Below are positions 1-7,815 of a stretch of DNA of 64,000 nt, piece after piece; position 1 is the stretch's first letter; every line of letters begins with the position of its first letter. The stretch is from positions 1 to 64,000 of the forward strand of contig DAOQSN010000001.1 in assembly GCA_035356615.1 (NCBI GenBank), given 5' to 3'. The DNA is from JAKQDH01 sp029558835. Its GTDB lineage: Bacteria; Planctomycetota; Phycisphaerae; UBA1845. Under the pieces are notes generated by a model. It made no database searches. It saw only the letters and a list, made by a program, of their open reading frames with translations, and was not told the DNA's origin. The translations under genes and the position numbers were made by a program.

Positions 1-2
1 AG

Positions 3-734
3 GCCAAGCTGACCGCTGCCGACGCCGCCGCGAGCGACCGTTTCGGCTACTCCGTGGCCGTCTCCGGCGACACGGCGGTGATCGGGGCGTATGGGGACGA
101 TGACGGAGGCTCCTCGGCTGGCTCGGCCTACGTCTTCGTCCGTGCGGGCGGGGCCTGGAGCCAGCAGGCCAAGCTGACCGCTGCCGACGCCGCGCAGGGC
201 GACGAATTCGGCTACTCCGTGGCCGTCTCCGGCGATACGGCGGTAATCGGGGCGTACCAGGATGACCACGCCGGAGGAACTGATGCCGGGTCGGCCTACG
301 TTTTCGATCTCAACTGCACGGGCGCCTGCTGCCTGATGGGAGGCACGTGCCTGCCCGACCTCTCCTTCGACGACTGCGCTGCCCAAAGCGGGGACCACAT
401 TGCCGGCGTCAGTTGCGAGCCGAACCCCTGCCTGGTAGTCGGCGCCTGCTGCTACCCGGATGGCTCGTGTGCCGTGACGACCGAAGCCGAGTGCGCGGGT
501 GTCTGGCATGCGGAATGGGCGGACTGCTTCGTCGCGCAGTGCCCGCCGCCTCTGGACGGGGACTTCGACGGCGACGGCGATGTGGACCTCAGTGACTACG
601 CTTTCTTCGCGGACTGCCTGGAGGGTCCGCTCGTTTCCTGTCCGCCGGAGTGCGAACCCGCCGACCTGGACGGCGACCTCGACGTCGACCTGGCCGACTT
701 TGCGGCGTTCCAGGCGGCGTTCACCGGGTCGTAG
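3..734 (+). CDS. FG-GAP-like repeat surface protein with C-terminal dockerin-like domain (5' partial)
   Basis: The reading frame is open from base 3, so the gene begins outside the window. The visible part starts with two copies of a repeat containing AKLTAADAA, FGYSVAVSGDTAVIGAY and a YVF strand, the pattern of FG-GAP/integrin-type beta-propeller repeats. Two Cys-rich segments of the form G-A-C-C-x-D-G-S-C follow. The C-terminus is a dockerin-like Ca-binding pair (GDFDGDGDVDLSDYAFF and DLDGDLDVDLADFAAF). This layout is typical of secreted planctomycete proteins. The role is presumably at the cell surface; no enzyme motif is visible. The stop is TAG at 732-734. Confidence 0.85.
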   Translation, partial: AKLTAADAAASDRFGYSVAVSGDTAVIGAYGDDDGGSSAGSAYVFVRAGGAWSQQAKLTAADAAQGDEFGYSVAVSGDTAVIGAYQDDHAGGTDAGSAYVFDLNCTGACCLMGGTCLPDLSFDDCAAQSGDHIAGVSCEPNPCLVVGACCYPDGSCAVTTEAECAGVWHAEWADCFVAQCPPPLDGDFDGDGDVDLSDYAFFADCLEGPLVSCPPECEPADLDGDLDVDLADFAAFQAAFTGS

Positions 735-1334
735 GAGCGGCATGGCGGTTCGGCGGGACCGCATCAGGTCTTCACCGTGCGGATCGAAAACGCGGGCATC
801 CTGACGGTGCCAAGCGTGAAGGTGGCTCTGGGGTGGAATGCTATCGCTGGCGAGGTTCTGGCGACGTTCGCGATTACCGATCCGCGCGTGGCGGGCGCGT
901 CCTATGATGTATGGTGGACCTGGGAGGACGTGATTCCGATTGTCGGCGGGTCGATCGACGTGTTCGCCGTCGTGGATCAAGCTGATTCGATCGACGAGTT
1001 CGACGAGAACAACAACGTTCGCTCGACGACGCTAACGAACCCGCCGGCCAGCAGCCCCGGCGACGGAGACGCGGTCATCCACACCGCGTTCGACCCAGCC
1101 TATCTGCTCGACGCCTTGAAGACGATCACCGGGGTCACGGCCGTGCTCGATGTGGAGCAGAACGGCCTCGGCTGCGCTCACCATGCCCTGGGCAGGCCGG
1201 CGATGATCTACGACCGCTACGACCCCGTCGTGCGCTGGGTCGTCATGCCCATCAACGCGGGCTTACCAGCCACGCGCGAGAACCTGGGGTCGAACTATCC
1301 CAAGGACCTCGACGACGAGCAGAGCACCCCATAA
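735..1334 (+). pseudogene. Remnant: CARDB-like domain joined to the C-terminal part of a DNA polymerase III beta clamp
   Basis: The frame is the same as the upstream gene and is open after its stop; the first ATG/GTG-type start is near 777. Residues encoded at about 770-1050 look like a CARDB adhesion domain (VRIENAG, then VVDQADSIDEFDENNNV). From about 1070 the sequence changes to a piece resembling domain 3 of the sliding clamp DnaN: FDPAYLLDALK, a P-A-M-I strand and the terminal V-V-M-P-I signature. A full clamp is about 370 residues, and only about 70 remain. I read this as two gene fragments fused by recombination in a decayed mobile region, not as a functional protein. The clamp assignment rests on motif recognition only. 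Confidence 0.55.
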
Positions 1335-1359
1335 CCCCTACCCCCGAATGGAGACTGTT

Positions 1360-1617
1360 ATGAAACTGCACACACCCACCTGCCCGGAATGCGGCCAGCC
1401 GGCACGCGGAACGGTCGAACACCTCACCGGCTACGCGCAGTTCACCGACGAGCCGGGACCCGACACGGACGTGGACTACAGCGGCTGGACCGAAATCTGG
1501 TGGGACGAGCAGCGCACCGTCCACCAGAAAGAGGACACGCCGGAAGGCCCCGACAACCTACCGCTCGTCTGCTGCCCGAACGGCCACACCTGGCCCACGG
1601 CCATCAGTGACTGGTAG
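1360..1617 (+). CDS. Small Cys-rich hypothetical protein, zinc-ribbon-like
   Basis: The protein has 85 residues. The start chosen is the ATG at 1360, because GGAG lies 6 bases upstream; an in-frame ATG at 1348 is the alternative. The sequence opens with CPECG near the N-terminus and has CCPNGH near the C-terminus, so one structural zinc site formed by two Cys pairs is plausible. The middle is acidic and rich in Trp, Tyr and Asp. It lies just downstream of the clamp fragment, and the two may have been neighbours in the same plasmid- or phage-derived module. I do not recognise the family. Confidence 0.5.
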   Translation: MKLHTPTCPECGQPARGTVEHLTGYAQFTDEPGPDTDVDYSGWTEIWWDEQRTVHQKEDTPEGPDNLPLVCCPNGHTWPTAISDW

Positions 1618-2086
1618 GCCCGCGCCCGCGAGGCTAGGCCGACACGCCGGCTGCCGCGCCCGCTACAGACCCAGTTCGGCCGGCCGCGGGGACACACGCC
1701 GCACGCGGCGCCCTCCCGCGAGCAGGCACTCCGCTGGGAGGCGCGACACTTCGCCCCCGGTGAACCGGGATGGCAACACTGGACGACACGAAGACGTCTT
1801 TCACGGATGTCGCAAGCGATCTGATGCTGATTGCGAACGCTCGCCAATCCCGTTTCTACCTTACCCTTTCCTTCGCGGCCGACCTTCTGGCCGCGATTTT
1901 CACCCCCGAGGTAGCGAGAGCTCTATGCCTCCGTAGCGGTACAGGCTATACCCTCTGCGCCGTTACCGCTTTCGCGCCGGCTCAACCCGCGACGTCCGGC
2001 TCCTCCCCAAGGTTCTCGGCTCCGACCGTGCATAACGAGCGTTTCATAATTAGCGTCGCGTCACGCGATGAACCTCGGCACTCTAC
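1618..2086. other. Intergenic stretch without recognised gene
   Basis: About 470 bases separate the small Cys-rich gene from the 3' end of the kinase on the other strand. Open frames exist but show Arg/Pro-rich, low-complexity translations with no motif. The stretch from about 1780 to 2090 is less GC-rich than its surroundings, which suggests foreign or decayed DNA. I see no RNA gene or clear promoter. Confidence 0.4.
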
Positions 2087-2917
2087 TTATTTCAATTGCC
2101 AACCGGGCAGTTCAACCTTGCGACCGCCGATCTCCCGTTCGAGGTCGCTCGCGAGATCAGCTGCGGACAAGTAGCGACCCGATGGCGTCCGCATTGTCGC
2201 CCTTGAGATAATGCTAACGAGCGATCTCGGCACGTCGCGTCTGCGACGCCGAACATCAGGAAAGGCCGCCTCCAGTCCGCAGGGCCTCCCTGCGACGGAG
2301 GGATCCTCCCCTGTAAGAAGAAAGTAGAGCGTTGCTCCTAATCCCCAGATATCAGTCGCAGGGGACGGCCGATTCCCGAGCCATTGCTCGGGGGCCATGT
2401 ACATCGGTGTGCCGAGAATCTTGCCTGTTTGTGTCAAACGAGCATCTCCAGACAAGGCGCAGGACGTGAACGGGGTCAAGTCGTCACGGACTCCCGCGAG
2501 GCCGAAGTCAGACACCTTTACGCTCCCATGTCGCGAAATGAGTATATTGTCGGGTTTGACGTCTCGATGGATAATCCCCGTGCGATGCGCTTCTGCCAGA
2601 CCACGTGCGGCCTCGCGACCTACGAAGGCCACCTCGATTGCTGTGAGCGATCCGACCCGCCTTACAAACCGCCGTGCGTTCTCGCCAGGGACATACTCCA
2701 TGATTATATAGTACACCCCGCGCATCTCGCCGACGTCTAACACCCGCACGACGTTCTGCGCATCTATTCGTGCTGCAGCTTTCGCTTCGCGCTGAAAGCG
2801 TGCAATGTGTCTAGAGTCAGTTTCCGGACCCACGCGCAGGACCTTAACTGCCACATCGATATCGAGGTTGAGGTGTCGTGCACGGTACACCACGCCCATG
2901 CCACCTTCACCGATCAT
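2087..2917 (-). CDS. Serine/threonine protein kinase, catalytic domain only
   Basis: The protein has 276 residues and is almost exactly one Hanks-type kinase domain. A Gly-rich loop (GEGGMGVVY) lies at residues 3-11, the VAVKVL lysine near 25, the catalytic loop HRDVKPDNIL near 120, DFGL near 137 and the APEQW activation-segment end near 175. Bacterial relatives normally carry a longer N-terminal strand and C-terminal sensor or membrane segments, all missing here. In frame, homology seems to continue upstream of the ATG (VVGPCEIVEM) into the end of the recombinase gene, with no start codon there. The 5' end was therefore probably trimmed when the recombinase arrived. Catalytic residues are intact, but expression is uncertain. 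Confidence 0.75.
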   Translation of the reverse strand: MIGEGGMGVVYRARHLNLDIDVAVKVLRVGPETDSRHIARFQREAKAAARIDAQNVVRVLDVGEMRGVYYIIMEYVPGENARRFVRRVGSLTAIEVAFVGREAARGLAEAHRTGIIHRDVKPDNILISRHGSVKVSDFGLAGVRDDLTPFTSCALSGDARLTQTGKILGTPMYMAPEQWLGNRPSPATDIWGLGATLYFLLTGEDPSVAGRPCGLEAAFPDVRRRRRDVPRSLVSIISRATMRTPSGRYLSAADLASDLEREIGGRKVELPGWQLK

Positions 2918-2922
2918 TTCGA

Positions 2923-4020
2923 CTATTTCGCACGGCCCGACGACTTGTCGGCCTTCGCGTCGATGTCCGGGTCCACCAGGAGCCTGGTCATCGAGCCGAT
3001 CTTCTTGTCGAGTTCCCCGATGTTCGCGCGAACGCGGGCCAGCTCGCCGCGGTTAGTCCGCGTGAGCTTGCGGGCCTCCTCAATCGCGTCTTCGATAAGA
3101 GAGTCTGCATCGGCGAAGACTTCCTGGTAGGTCCGCTTGATCCGTTCGAGCAGCACGTCTTCGCGGATGCTGCCGGTGTTGCGGCAGGCGTCCGCCCCGT
3201 TCCGCTGGCGGCAGCCGCACTCGTAGTAGTTGTACTCCCCCTTGCGGTTACGGCTAGTGCGGCGATAGCACACGCTGCCGCAGACTTCGCAGAAGATCAA
3301 CCCGGTGAAGGGGCGGTAGGCCGGCGCGAGAAGCTGCCCGTTGTCGCGTCGCGGCCGGGCGTGGAGGGCGAGCCGGTTCTGTGCCTCGGCGAAGGTCTCG
3401 TCGTCGATGATCCGCAGGCGTTCTTCAGTCTGCACGAGGTGTTCGGAGTCGTCGCGCCAGACCGGCACCCGCTTGCCGGTGCGCTTGTTGATCTTGTACT
3501 TGCGGCGGTTGTAGATGATGCGCCCGACGCAGATGTCATTTGTGAGGATCCGCCGGACGCTGGTGTGCGTCCAGGTCGGGCAGCGCCGGGTCGGAACGCC
3601 GCGTCTGGCGAGCCGCTGGGCGAGGGCTTTGAGGCCGACTGACTCGGTGGTGTAGACTTGGAAAACCCACCGCAGGATCGCGGCCTCGTCTTCGTTGATC
3701 GCCAATCGGTGCAGGCCGTCGGCGGTCTGCTCGATGCGGTAGCCGTAGGGCGGCGGTCCGCCGGTCCAGGCCTTCTGCTCGAACCGCTTGATGAGGCCGT
3801 CGCGGGTCCGCTCGGCCAGAACGCGTGAGTAGTGCTCGCTGATGACCAGGTGCATCCCGCGGGCGAGCGCGTCCTTGCCTTCGGTGACGCTGACGACCTC
3901 GACGCCCGTGTCTTCGAGTTGGGCAATGATCGCGCTGGTTTCGGCGAGGTTGCGGCCGAGCCGGTCGTACTTGTACACGAGGAGCCGTTCGATCTGCCCG
4001 GCTTCGGCTTCGCGCCCTGG
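2923..4020 (-). pseudogene. Large serine recombinase, 5'-truncated
   Basis: The protein runs from the second half of the resolvase catalytic domain (LLVYKYDRLGRN, then a VEVVSVTE strand) through the recombinase domain (GPPPYGYR, ILRWVFQVYT) to the zinc-ribbon region (CEVCG...CGC...C) and a C-terminal coiled coil. This is the order of large serine integrases and transposases. The first ~50 residues, with the catalytic Ser (Y-x-R-x-S), are absent. The frame stays open to 4179, but upstream of about 4020 its translation is Arg/Pro-rich noise, while the opposite strand reads as a different protein. The enzyme should therefore be inactive. Its stop (2923-2925) lies within 6 bases of the kinase start, which marks the other edge of the insertion. 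Confidence 0.75.
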
Positions 4021-4301
4021 TCCTTCGCGGCGTCGAGGACGACTCGGAGACCATCGCTCGACTGGCCGGCTCGGCGAAGTTCCGCAATGCCACCATGGCA
4101 CACAAGACCGCCATTCTGGAGCGGTACGTCGATGTCGCGCGGCTGTTTGCCGGCCACACGTGGGAGACGCTGCCGACACGGTATCTCGCGTCGTACATCC
4201 CCACCGGGAAGCTGAGAAACATCGACGCCGGGGGACGCAAGCGCGCTGGTGCGGCGTGGCCGGCTGACGCGGTAATGCTCAGAAGCGGGAGGCTCAGCTA
4301 A
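4017..4301 (+). pseudogene. C-terminal fragment of an unrecognised protein, truncated by the recombinase junction
   Basis: From about 4017 the plus strand reads roughly 94 codons with strong G/C third positions and a natural-looking protein (SAKFRNATMAHKTAILERYV, then LFAGHTWETLPTRYLASYI). Codon usage supports this strand rather than the overlapping minus frame. An ATG at 4095 could give a 68-residue protein, but the coding signal starts before it. The N-terminal part appears to have been lost at the same point where the recombinase loses its 5' end. The family is unknown to me. Confidence 0.35.
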
Positions 4302-4675
4302 TGCGCCAAGCGACGGAAGAACTCGGCGATTTCCGGCTTGCCGATCTGCCCGGTGGCGACGGCCATGCCCAGGTCATAGAGGCTGCCTTTGGGGGCCTCA
4401 ACCTCGATGCCGTTGAGGTCCAGGAAGGCGAGCGCGGCCACCACCCCGGCCCGTTTGTTGCCGTCGAGGAAGGGATGGTTCTGCACGATGTGGAAGAGGT
4501 AGGCCGCGGCCATCTCGAACGGGTCCTTGTGCAGAAACTCGCCGCCGAACGACGCCTGTGGCTGGGCTACGGCCGACTCCAGCAGCCCCAGGTCGCGCAC
4601 GCCGTGCTCGCCGCCGTACAACTCGACCTGATTGGCGTGCAGCGTCAGGATGTCCGTGAGTTCGAGGAATTCCAC
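4298..4675 (-). CDS. doc: Doc-type toxin of the Fic/Doc (death-on-curing) family
   Basis: The protein has 125 residues. It carries the family signature HPFLDGNKR at about residues 66-74, with the catalytic His and the Asp/Gly/Asn/Lys/Arg phosphate-binding loop. The N-terminal LxANQVELYGGEHGVRD and the LLESAVAQPQASFGG segment match Doc proteins. Characterised Doc enzymes phosphorylate elongation factor Tu and stop translation; this is family knowledge, not shown here. The gene starts 6 bases after the antitoxin stop, so both are on one transcript with the antitoxin first. Length and key residues are complete, so the toxin is probably functional. Confidence 0.9.
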   Translation of the reverse strand: MEFLELTDILTLHANQVELYGGEHGVRDLGLLESAVAQPQASFGGEFLHKDPFEMAAAYLFHIVQNHPFLDGNKRAGVVAALAFLDLNGIEVEAPKGSLYDLGMAVATGQIGKPEIAEFFRRLAH

Positions 4676-4681
4676 TGCGGG

Positions 4682-4909
4682 CTACTCCGCCAGTCGCTTG
4701 AGGTCGTCGCCGTACCGGCGGTTGATCTTCTCCAACGACTCGCGGAGCCGACGCTGCCGTTTGGCGTCACGCACGGGCGAGATCAGCAGGGTGTCGCCGT
4801 TCGTGGTCAGTTCCAGCGGCGTGTCAGGCGTGACGCGCAGCAACTCCAGGATCGTCCGGTCGATTACCAGGGCGTAGCTATTGCCGTGCTTGATGAGCGT
4901 TTTGACCAT
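4682..4909 (-). CDS. AbrB/MazE-type antitoxin paired with Doc toxin
   Basis: The protein has 75 residues. The start is placed at the ATG at 4907-4909 because AAGGAG lies 7 bases upstream; an upstream ATG at 4939 lacks such a site. The N-terminus (VKTLIKHGNSYALVIDRTIL) is a swapped-hairpin AbrB/SpoVT DNA-binding fold. The basic, helical C-terminus (RDAKRQRRLRESLEKINRRY) would wrap the toxin. AbrB-type antitoxins normally neutralise the toxin and repress their own promoter. A strong promoter with an internal direct repeat lies immediately upstream, which supports autoregulation. Confidence 0.85.
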   Translation of the reverse strand: MVKTLIKHGNSYALVIDRTILELLRVTPDTPLELTTNGDTLLISPVRDAKRQRRLRESLEKINRRYGDDLKRLAE

Positions 4910-4942
4910 CGGGGTACTCCTTCCGGGGCCGAGGTTCAACCA

Positions 4943-4971
4943 AGTGTATCCGCTGTGTATCCGGTTGTCAA
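4943..4971 (-). promoter_or_regulatory. Sigma-70 promoter of the antitoxin-toxin operon
   Basis: On the minus strand the -35 box is TTGACA (4966-4971) and the -10 box TACACT (4943-4948), with a 17-base spacer. This is close to consensus. It lies 34 bases upstream of the antitoxin start. Confidence 0.8.
4944..4962 (-). promoter_or_regulatory. Putative operator: GGATACAC direct repeat inside the toxin-antitoxin promoter
   Basis: Two identical GGATACAC octamers sit 11 bases apart (4955-4962 and 4944-4951), overlapping the spacer and the -10 box. One helical turn of spacing places both on the same DNA face. A repressor bound here would block RNA polymerase, so this is the likely autoregulatory site of the antitoxin complex. 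Confidence 0.55.
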
Positions 4972-4995
4972 GGGCCGGACGCGAGGATTCCCGGC

Positions 4996-5193
4996 ATGAG
5001 GGCTCCCATAACAGAAGGCTTGGACATCCGCTCGCTGACGGTCGCCGCGGCGGCCAAGCTGCTGAAGGTGGCGCCGCAGACGATCCGCGCCCACATCCGC
5101 CGCGGGCTGCCGCTGGTGGACCTGCCTGACCGGCAGGCAGGCAAGCGGATCGACCTGATTGTCTACGGGGCTTGGCTGAACCAGCAGGACTGA
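4996..5193 (+). CDS. Small helix-turn-helix protein, excisionase/MerR-like
   Basis: The protein has 65 residues. SLTVAAAAKLLKVAPQTIRA followed by HIRRGLPL and KRIDLIVYGAWL resembles the winged helix-turn-helix of excisionases and helix_turn_helix_17 proteins. GAGGA lies 8 bases before the ATG. It is divergent from the toxin-antitoxin operon. Its stop codon coincides with the point where the AbiEi reading frame on the other strand is cut, so the gene may have arrived with the DNA that truncated AbiEi. It could be a recombination directionality factor for the nearby recombinase, but there is no direct evidence. Confidence 0.6.
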   Translation: MRAPITEGLDIRSLTVAAAAKLLKVAPQTIRAHIRRGLPLVDLPDRQAGKRIDLIVYGAWLNQQD

Positions 5194-5445
5194 GATGAGA
5201 CAGACGACGCCCGACGGCACCTTGAGCGCCACAGTCACGAGATCCGGGTGACCGATCTCCGGCAACTCGGCGAGGCGGTAGAGCCCGCGCTCCATGCGTT
5301 CCAGGAAGCCGGCGTCACGCAGCGCGCGGAGTGTCCGCGGGTGGACTCCGGCTTGGAGGGCTTGCGCCGTGCGGAAGACGCCGCCGTGTTGGCTACCCAG
5401 GCGACGCACCGTCTCATGCGCTCCGTCGAGGAGGCTTGCGCTCAT
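5191..5445 (-). pseudogene. AbiEi-type antitoxin, N-terminal fragment
   Basis: The first ~85 codons read as a type IV toxin-antitoxin (AbiEi) antitoxin: a helix-turn-helix (GGVFRTAQALQAGVHPRTLR, LRDAGFLERMERGLYRL) and then the conserved VPSGVVCLIS strand. After base 5191 the frame continues as antisense of the small HTH gene and loses all similarity. The full family protein is about 180-250 residues, so over half is missing. No AbiEii nucleotidyltransferase toxin is present. The start and helix-turn-helix are intact, so a truncated DNA-binding protein could still be made. Confidence 0.65.
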
Positions 5446-5628
5446 GCTGTTTGGATAGAAATACCGTCACTTGTCATCATTTGACGGGGATTTTATCCGA
5501 GCCGTTTGGGGCGTCAAACGTCACTAGGCTGCTCCCACCCTGGGCCCGCGGCGTCGCACACCGCCGCTTGCTGGGTGTCTGTTTTCTTCCACGTGCGGCG
5601 AGAAGCGGGCCGTGACGGCCATCTTCCA

Positions 5629-5672
5629 GCTTCGGTGTAAGTCATTCTGCAAGAAGGCCTTACAGCCGAAGC
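5629..5672. repeat. Imperfect inverted repeat (stem-loop)
   Basis: The left arm GCTTCGGTGTAAG (5629-5641) pairs with the right arm CTTACAGCCGAAGC (5659-5672), with one bulged base and a 17-base loop. It lies between the AbiEi remnant and a wHTH fragment. It may be a mobile-element end or a recombination site; its function is unknown. Confidence 0.5.
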
Positions 5673-5812
5673 GTGTCGCAGGAGAAGCAGCACGGGGCCG
5701 CTCCAGCAAGCACGCACGTGATCATCGCTCACCACGAGACCAGGCGTCAGGACGGGTTTCCACGACGCTGATAGCCTCTCGCCCCCACGCTCTCCAGCGG
5801 CCCGCCCTCGCC

Positions 5813-5965
5813 CAGCCGGACTCCTTCACGCTTGCCGACACCGCCGCGGCCGTCCCGTCCGCCAGCCCGCAACTCATCAAGAAGGTCCTGGCCGGCCTGA
5901 AGCGCTCAGGTGAGGTCACCCTCGTCGGTCGCGGCCGAGGGGCGCGGTGGCGCAACAAGGTGTGA
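5813..5965 (+). pseudogene. C-terminal winged-helix fragment
   Basis: About 50 codons ending at 5965 read DSFTLADTAAAV, then SPQLIKKVLAGLKRSGEVTL and GRGRGARW. This is the pattern of a winged helix ending in the G-R-G-R-G-A-x-W wing seen at the end of various bacterial regulators and Fic-associated proteins. Upstream the frame (open from 5612) is low-complexity and crosses the stem-loop. I take it as a leftover of a larger gene. Confidence 0.3.
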
Positions 5966-6156
5966 GGGTGATTCTCGGAAGCCCGCAGAATCATCCTGGC
6001 ACCTTTGCTGACCTCCTCGATTGCCAGCGGGCATCTTGCGAGCGTGTGTTTGCGAGACCCGGCATGACCTACGGCGTTCCCCAAGAACCGCGTAGTCCGT
6101 AGCTCTTGCTCTACCGCCACCATTCGTATACGATCGGTCTTCGGATGGAGAACATG

Positions 6157-6912
6157 ATGGCCCACACCGATGATTCGCTCGATCCACCACGAAGGTCGGG
6201 GGCAGACCATGCGTTGAACGCGGCAAAGGTTGGCATCGGCGCCATTCCGTGGATAGGTTCCGCCGCCGTCGAAGCGATCAACGGTTTCTTTGCGTCACCG
6301 TATGACAGGAAGCTTCACGAATGGCGGGTTGCGATGGCCCAAGTCGTTCAGCAGCTTCGACATGAGACGAGCGAATTATGCCAGAAGTCCCTGCAAGGTA
6401 GCCAGAAATTTCAGGAAGTCGTCATCCTCGCCAGCGATGTTGCGTCCAAGTCTGATCCTGTAGAAGTGTACCCGGCGCTCAAGCACGCAATCATCGCCGC
6501 AGGGAGTGCGAGCGATACATCACGGGACATGCTGCTCCGCATTCTGAGAGCGCTCAAATTGCTCACCTCGACACACATCCGCCTTCTTCGCTACTTCGCA
6601 ACCAACGCATGGGCAGATGAGAAGGCCGGGCATCTGCGAGCCCACCTGCGACGCGATGAGAGAAATGCGTACCTAACGGACGAACAGATGGAAAAATACG
6701 TAGAGAGTATGCGATGCATCCACTATTACTCTGCCTTCTCTGGGGTAGACCTTGCTGACGTGAGTCGTGAAGATTCAAAAGTCTTCATTGACGATCTTCA
6801 TAAGGAAGGATTGCTCTTGTCTCCGATACAATACTCTGAACGAGACGAGTCTCCCTTGACGCCGTTCGGAGCCAGGCTTCTCGAGCTCCTCGACAGTCCC
6901 GAGCAGTTCTGA
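6157..6912 (+). CDS. Hypothetical protein, possibly DUF4393-like
   Basis: The start is placed at the ATG at 6157, with GGAG 6 bases upstream; upstream in-frame ATGs lie at 6154 and 6145. The 251-residue protein begins with a charged stretch and a Gly/Ala/Ile segment (KVGIGAIPWIGSAAVEAING) that could insert in or lie on a membrane. A helical middle part follows, and the C-terminus (FIDDLHKEGLLL, then LTPFGARLLELL) looks like a winged-helix end. Proteins with this layout, such as the DUF4393 group, occur in accessory islands with unknown function. The region is less GC-rich than housekeeping genes here, which suggests transfer. No catalytic motif is seen. Confidence 0.65.
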   Translation: MAHTDDSLDPPRRSGADHALNAAKVGIGAIPWIGSAAVEAINGFFASPYDRKLHEWRVAMAQVVQQLRHETSELCQKSLQGSQKFQEVVILASDVASKSDPVEVYPALKHAIIAAGSASDTSRDMLLRILRALKLLTSTHIRLLRYFATNAWADEKAGHLRAHLRRDERNAYLTDEQMEKYVESMRCIHYYSAFSGVDLADVSREDSKVFIDDLHKEGLLLSPIQYSERDESPLTPFGARLLELLDSPEQF

Positions 6913-6929
6913 CGACCGTCGCTGCGGAA

Positions 6930-7007
6930 AAAAGGGGTCAGCATGATTTCCTGAAGGCAGGCAAACCAGCCCGACACCTTTTGACACCCTTTCCTGACAC
7001 CTTCTCC
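6930..7007. repeat. REP-like palindrome (family with GGTGTCAGG core), variant 1
   Basis: The left arm (6930-6952, beginning AAAAGGGGTCAG) and right arm (6959-6982, ending CCCGACACCTTTT) form an imperfect hairpin with a short loop. A further half-motif, CCTGACACCTTCTCC, follows at 6993-7007 and matches an arm of the palindrome at 9153-9203. REP-type elements of this kind are usually mobilised by RAYT (TnpA_REP) transposases. None is in the window. Confidence 0.6.
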
Positions 7008-7815
7008 GATGAGGTGGGCACGAGTGGGTGCGCTGGCGACTATAGTGCAGGAATACGGGGAGGTGAAGCGATATCAGACCAGCGTCGTGGCCCGCAACTG
7101 GCGCATCGCCCGCTGCGAGGCGGCATGTCAGCCACCATCGGGCCGCCCGAATGATGCACGCGACAACTCGCGCAGTTGGGGCCCCCCGGCGTGGTCTTCA
7201 GCGCGACTCATCGCGTCTCGTCCGCCCGGCGAGCACCCCAGTCTCGGCCCCGCTCTGCTGGTGCTACGCCACCCGGCTTCGTCCACGCCCCCTGCTCGCC
7301 GCGCTCCGCGTCAGGCCTCCGCGCGGCCCTGGCCGCGGTCGGCGTGATCCCCGCGGTCGCCGTGACCTGCCCCCGGTCGAGGCGGGTCCCGTTCCCCGGC
7401 GCACCCAATGGGCGCCAGATAAGCCGGACGTACCGCATTCGGGTGTTCCGATGGAGGACGTTCTTCCTGTCCACGCGGTATCGCCAGGGCTGCCTGAGCG
7501 GCAGGGCGTCTTCTATGGGTCCAAGAGGGGCAGTTGCGTAAGTGGCTGCGGTTGCGAGAGTTGCGGCTGTTTGGCCGCGAGTTTCGGCTCACCTCCCACT
7601 TGCGTGAGCGCGTCTGGCGTATTATCATTAGAGGCAGGGCGATGGATGGGAGCGCTCTAGCCGATAATGCTCTGGGAGTGGTGGCAAGGAGGTGTGCCAC
7701 TCCTCGGGCTACCGCAGTGGGGGAGCTAGAGCCATGAAGCCCCGGTACATCAGGCTCGTACCTGTCGTTGTCCTGCCGCCAGGCGATTTCCGCTCTTACC
7801 CTGCGGAGGTGGGCT
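7008..7815. other. Intergenic stretch without recognised gene
   Basis: About 800 bases separate the REP-like element from the 3' end of the SDH-type protease gene. Open frames give Arg/Pro/Gly-rich translations without motifs in every frame. Decayed coding sequence is likely. I see no RNA gene. Confidence 0.35.

Noticed and set aside
4936..5190. C-terminal half of the minus-strand frame that begins as AbiEi
   Set aside because: It is antisense of the small HTH gene and the toxin-antitoxin promoter, and the translation is low-complexity.
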